Origin: Nostoc sp. GT001
Lineage (GTDB): Bacteria; Cyanobacteriota; Cyanobacteriia; Cyanobacteriales; Nostocaceae
Assembly: GCF_030382115.1 (NCBI RefSeq)
Contig: NZ_JAUDRJ010000003.1
Coordinates: forward strand, 7,068,166 to 7,106,142
DNA: 37,977 bases
Reading direction: 5' to 3'
Positions 36,908 through 37,977 of this stretch are shown piece by piece (positions within the stretch are counted from its first letter, which is position 1; the number at the start of each line of letters is the position of its first letter). The position numbers and the translations under genes were made by a program. The notes below the pieces were generated by a model. The model made no database searches. It was not told the DNA's origin and saw nothing but the letters and a program-made list of their open reading frames with translations.

Positions 36908-37609
36908 CTATTTCTCAACTTGAAGCTTTGCTATATCTTTGCTAATTCGGTTTTTGATTACTCGTGCAGGTATGCCGACAGCAACGGAAAAAGGAGGAAT
37001 ATCTTTATTAACAACTGCTCCCGCACCAATAACACTGCCTTTGCCGATAGTAACGCCATCTAATACTGTTACTCCATGTCCTAGCCAACAATCATCCTCA
37101 ATCACAATTCCCTTGCGAGTAACACCTTGGTATTTAATCAACTCCATCGGATCGGCAAAATTATGATTATTGGCATATATCCCTGAATGGGCAGCAATTA
37201 AGCAGTGTTTACCAATTTTAATGTCTCCTGGCCCCTCAATACAAACGTTGGGAGCAATGAAGGTGTCTTCATCAATATGTATATACGTATCTTCTAAACA
37301 CCCTATATCAACGTTACGCTCAATCGCGACTCTATTTCCTAGATGAATTCTATTATTTTTGTGTCCTCTCGCATCCATCCGCACACCCTTGAAAATATAG
37401 ACTCCTGCGCCGATCTCAATACAAGAAGTACCGTTAAATTCAACACCATTTTGAATATACACCGGTCTGCCTATCTGGCTAAAAATACTACGATATCCTA
37501 AATTACGCAACTTTGGACCGAGAAGAAGTGTTGGAATATCTCCTAACAGTGTAGTTACTAAAAGTTCTTGCACGCGCTGCAATTTGGAAAAATATTGCTC
37601 GTTCTGCAT
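36908..37609 (-). CDS. hexapeptide-repeat (left-handed beta-helix) acyltransferase
   Basis: A 233-residue transferase of the WbbJ/LacA/NodL type, which acetylates sugars, usually of surface polysaccharides or antibiotics. After a helical N-terminus, hexapeptide repeats run from about 50 to 205 (IEIGAGVYIFKGVRM, IHLGNRVAIERNVDIG, IKIGKHCLIAAHSGIYANNHNF). The NNHNF segment supplies the catalytic-type His (about 148), and the end VVNKDIPPFSVAVGIPARVIKNR is diagnostic. No glycosyltransferase cluster is visible on this side, so the substrate is unknown; the window ends nearby. A second repeat block abuts the stop codon. Confidence 0.92.
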   Translation of the reverse strand: MQNEQYFSKLQRVQELLVTTLLGDIPTLLLGPKLRNLGYRSIFSQIGRPVYIQNGVEFNGTSCIEIGAGVYIFKGVRMDARGHKNNRIHLGNRVAIERNVDIGCLEDTYIHIDEDTFIAPNVCIEGPGDIKIGKHCLIAAHSGIYANNHNFADPMELIKYQGVTRKGIVIEDDCWLGHGVTVLDGVTIGKGSVIGAGAVVNKDIPPFSVAVGIPARVIKNRISKDIAKLQVEK

Positions 37610-37840
37610 GGCTACATATCTCTTTAATCAATTTTTGTTGACAGTGTTTCAAGTTGTTTTGGCTGTATCCTAATCTTTTGCCAATACCAATAGGCTCCGT
37701 GTGTATTAATACATGAGCTAGCAGTATCACCAAAATTTTCCAAGATTTTTAGATGGTTTTCCAACATTTGAAAAACCAGAGTATGGCTTTGACTATGCAA
37801 GCAATTCTTGAGGTTAGGTGTGTAGAATTACTCAAGTATT

Positions 37841-37977
37841 ATGCACAATTACGTTAAGTCGCTAGCAGATTTTGTACTATATGCACGTAAAACTTTGGCT
37901 TATTTTTCACAAAATCAATTAACAAAAAAATTTCAGTGCATTGCCGGGTCAAAACTCAGACTTTTAAATTGTCTGAT
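37841..37977 (+). CDS. possible partial ORF running off the right edge
   Basis: An ATG opens a frame that stays open for 45 codons to the end of the window (MHNYVKSLADFVLYARKTLA...). It is not long enough to prove coding, and there is no clear ribosome site. It is rich in Lys, Leu and aromatic residues, like an ordinary protein start. The rest of 37610-37840 shows nothing I can assign. Confidence 0.3.
   Translation, partial: MHNYVKSLADFVLYARKTLAYFSQNQLTKKFQCIAGSKLRLLNCL

Overview
The window is chromosomal DNA from a cyanobacterium, most likely a filamentous heterocyst-forming Nostoc-type species. Evidence: three photosystem II small-subunit genes (psbH, psbN, psbI), many HIP1 octamers (GCGATCGC), heptamer short tandem repeats (TGACTAA and GGGCATT types), numerous dispersed palindromic repeats, very large multi-PAS/GAF histidine kinases, and a gap1-pyk-tal sugar-metabolism cluster. 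No rRNA, tRNA or CRISPR was seen.

Layout. 1-1173: pth and tatA, both minus, separated by a MITE-like element. 1300-5650: an accessory island holding a broken Uma2 gene (two lesions), a broken Avd gene (bAvd, the accessory protein of diversity-generating retroelements), and a 1015-residue CHAT protease / NB-ARC NTPase / FGE-sulfatase (lectin-fold) protein whose last 45 residues look like a DGR variable region. A 117-residue ORF overlaps the start of the large gene. No template repeat or reverse transcriptase is visible, so this is a DGR target that is either orphaned or served from elsewhere. 6052-6536: psbH with a textbook terminator, and divergent psbN. 6853-10743: tal, pyk and gap1, all minus. 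11032-12870: a von Willebrand factor A protein with a duplicated C-terminal module. 13130-14453: a Rieske ferredoxin and a small heat-shock protein, convergent.

15263-21016: a 1917-residue hybrid histidine kinase whose N-terminal receiver has lost its phosphorylation site and whose ATPase domain carries an in-frame array of 8-bp repeats. 21146-24261: an ABC1/UbiB-type kinase, YidD and mannose-1-phosphate guanylyltransferase (minus). 24377-26534: an LCP-family protein and an exported pentapeptide-repeat protein (plus). 26715-29732: a histidine kinase with three cyanobacteriochrome-like GAF domains (two with DXCF motifs) and a fourth, degenerate GAF. 30522-33283: MurJ flippase, a small outer-membrane barrel and an unknown protein. 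33280-36476: a DUF3769/LptD-like envelope protein and psbI (minus). 36908-37609: a hexapeptide acyltransferase. A possible truncated ORF runs off the right end.

Themes. Several genes serve the cell envelope (LCP, MurJ, mannose activation, LptD-like, OM barrel, acyltransferase) and two are giant sensors. The most unusual region is the conflict-type CHAT/NB-ARC protein with a hypervariable lectin tail beside a decayed retroelement cassette. Intergenic DNA is dominated by nested inverted-repeat elements, and one such repeat type has entered a coding sequence.
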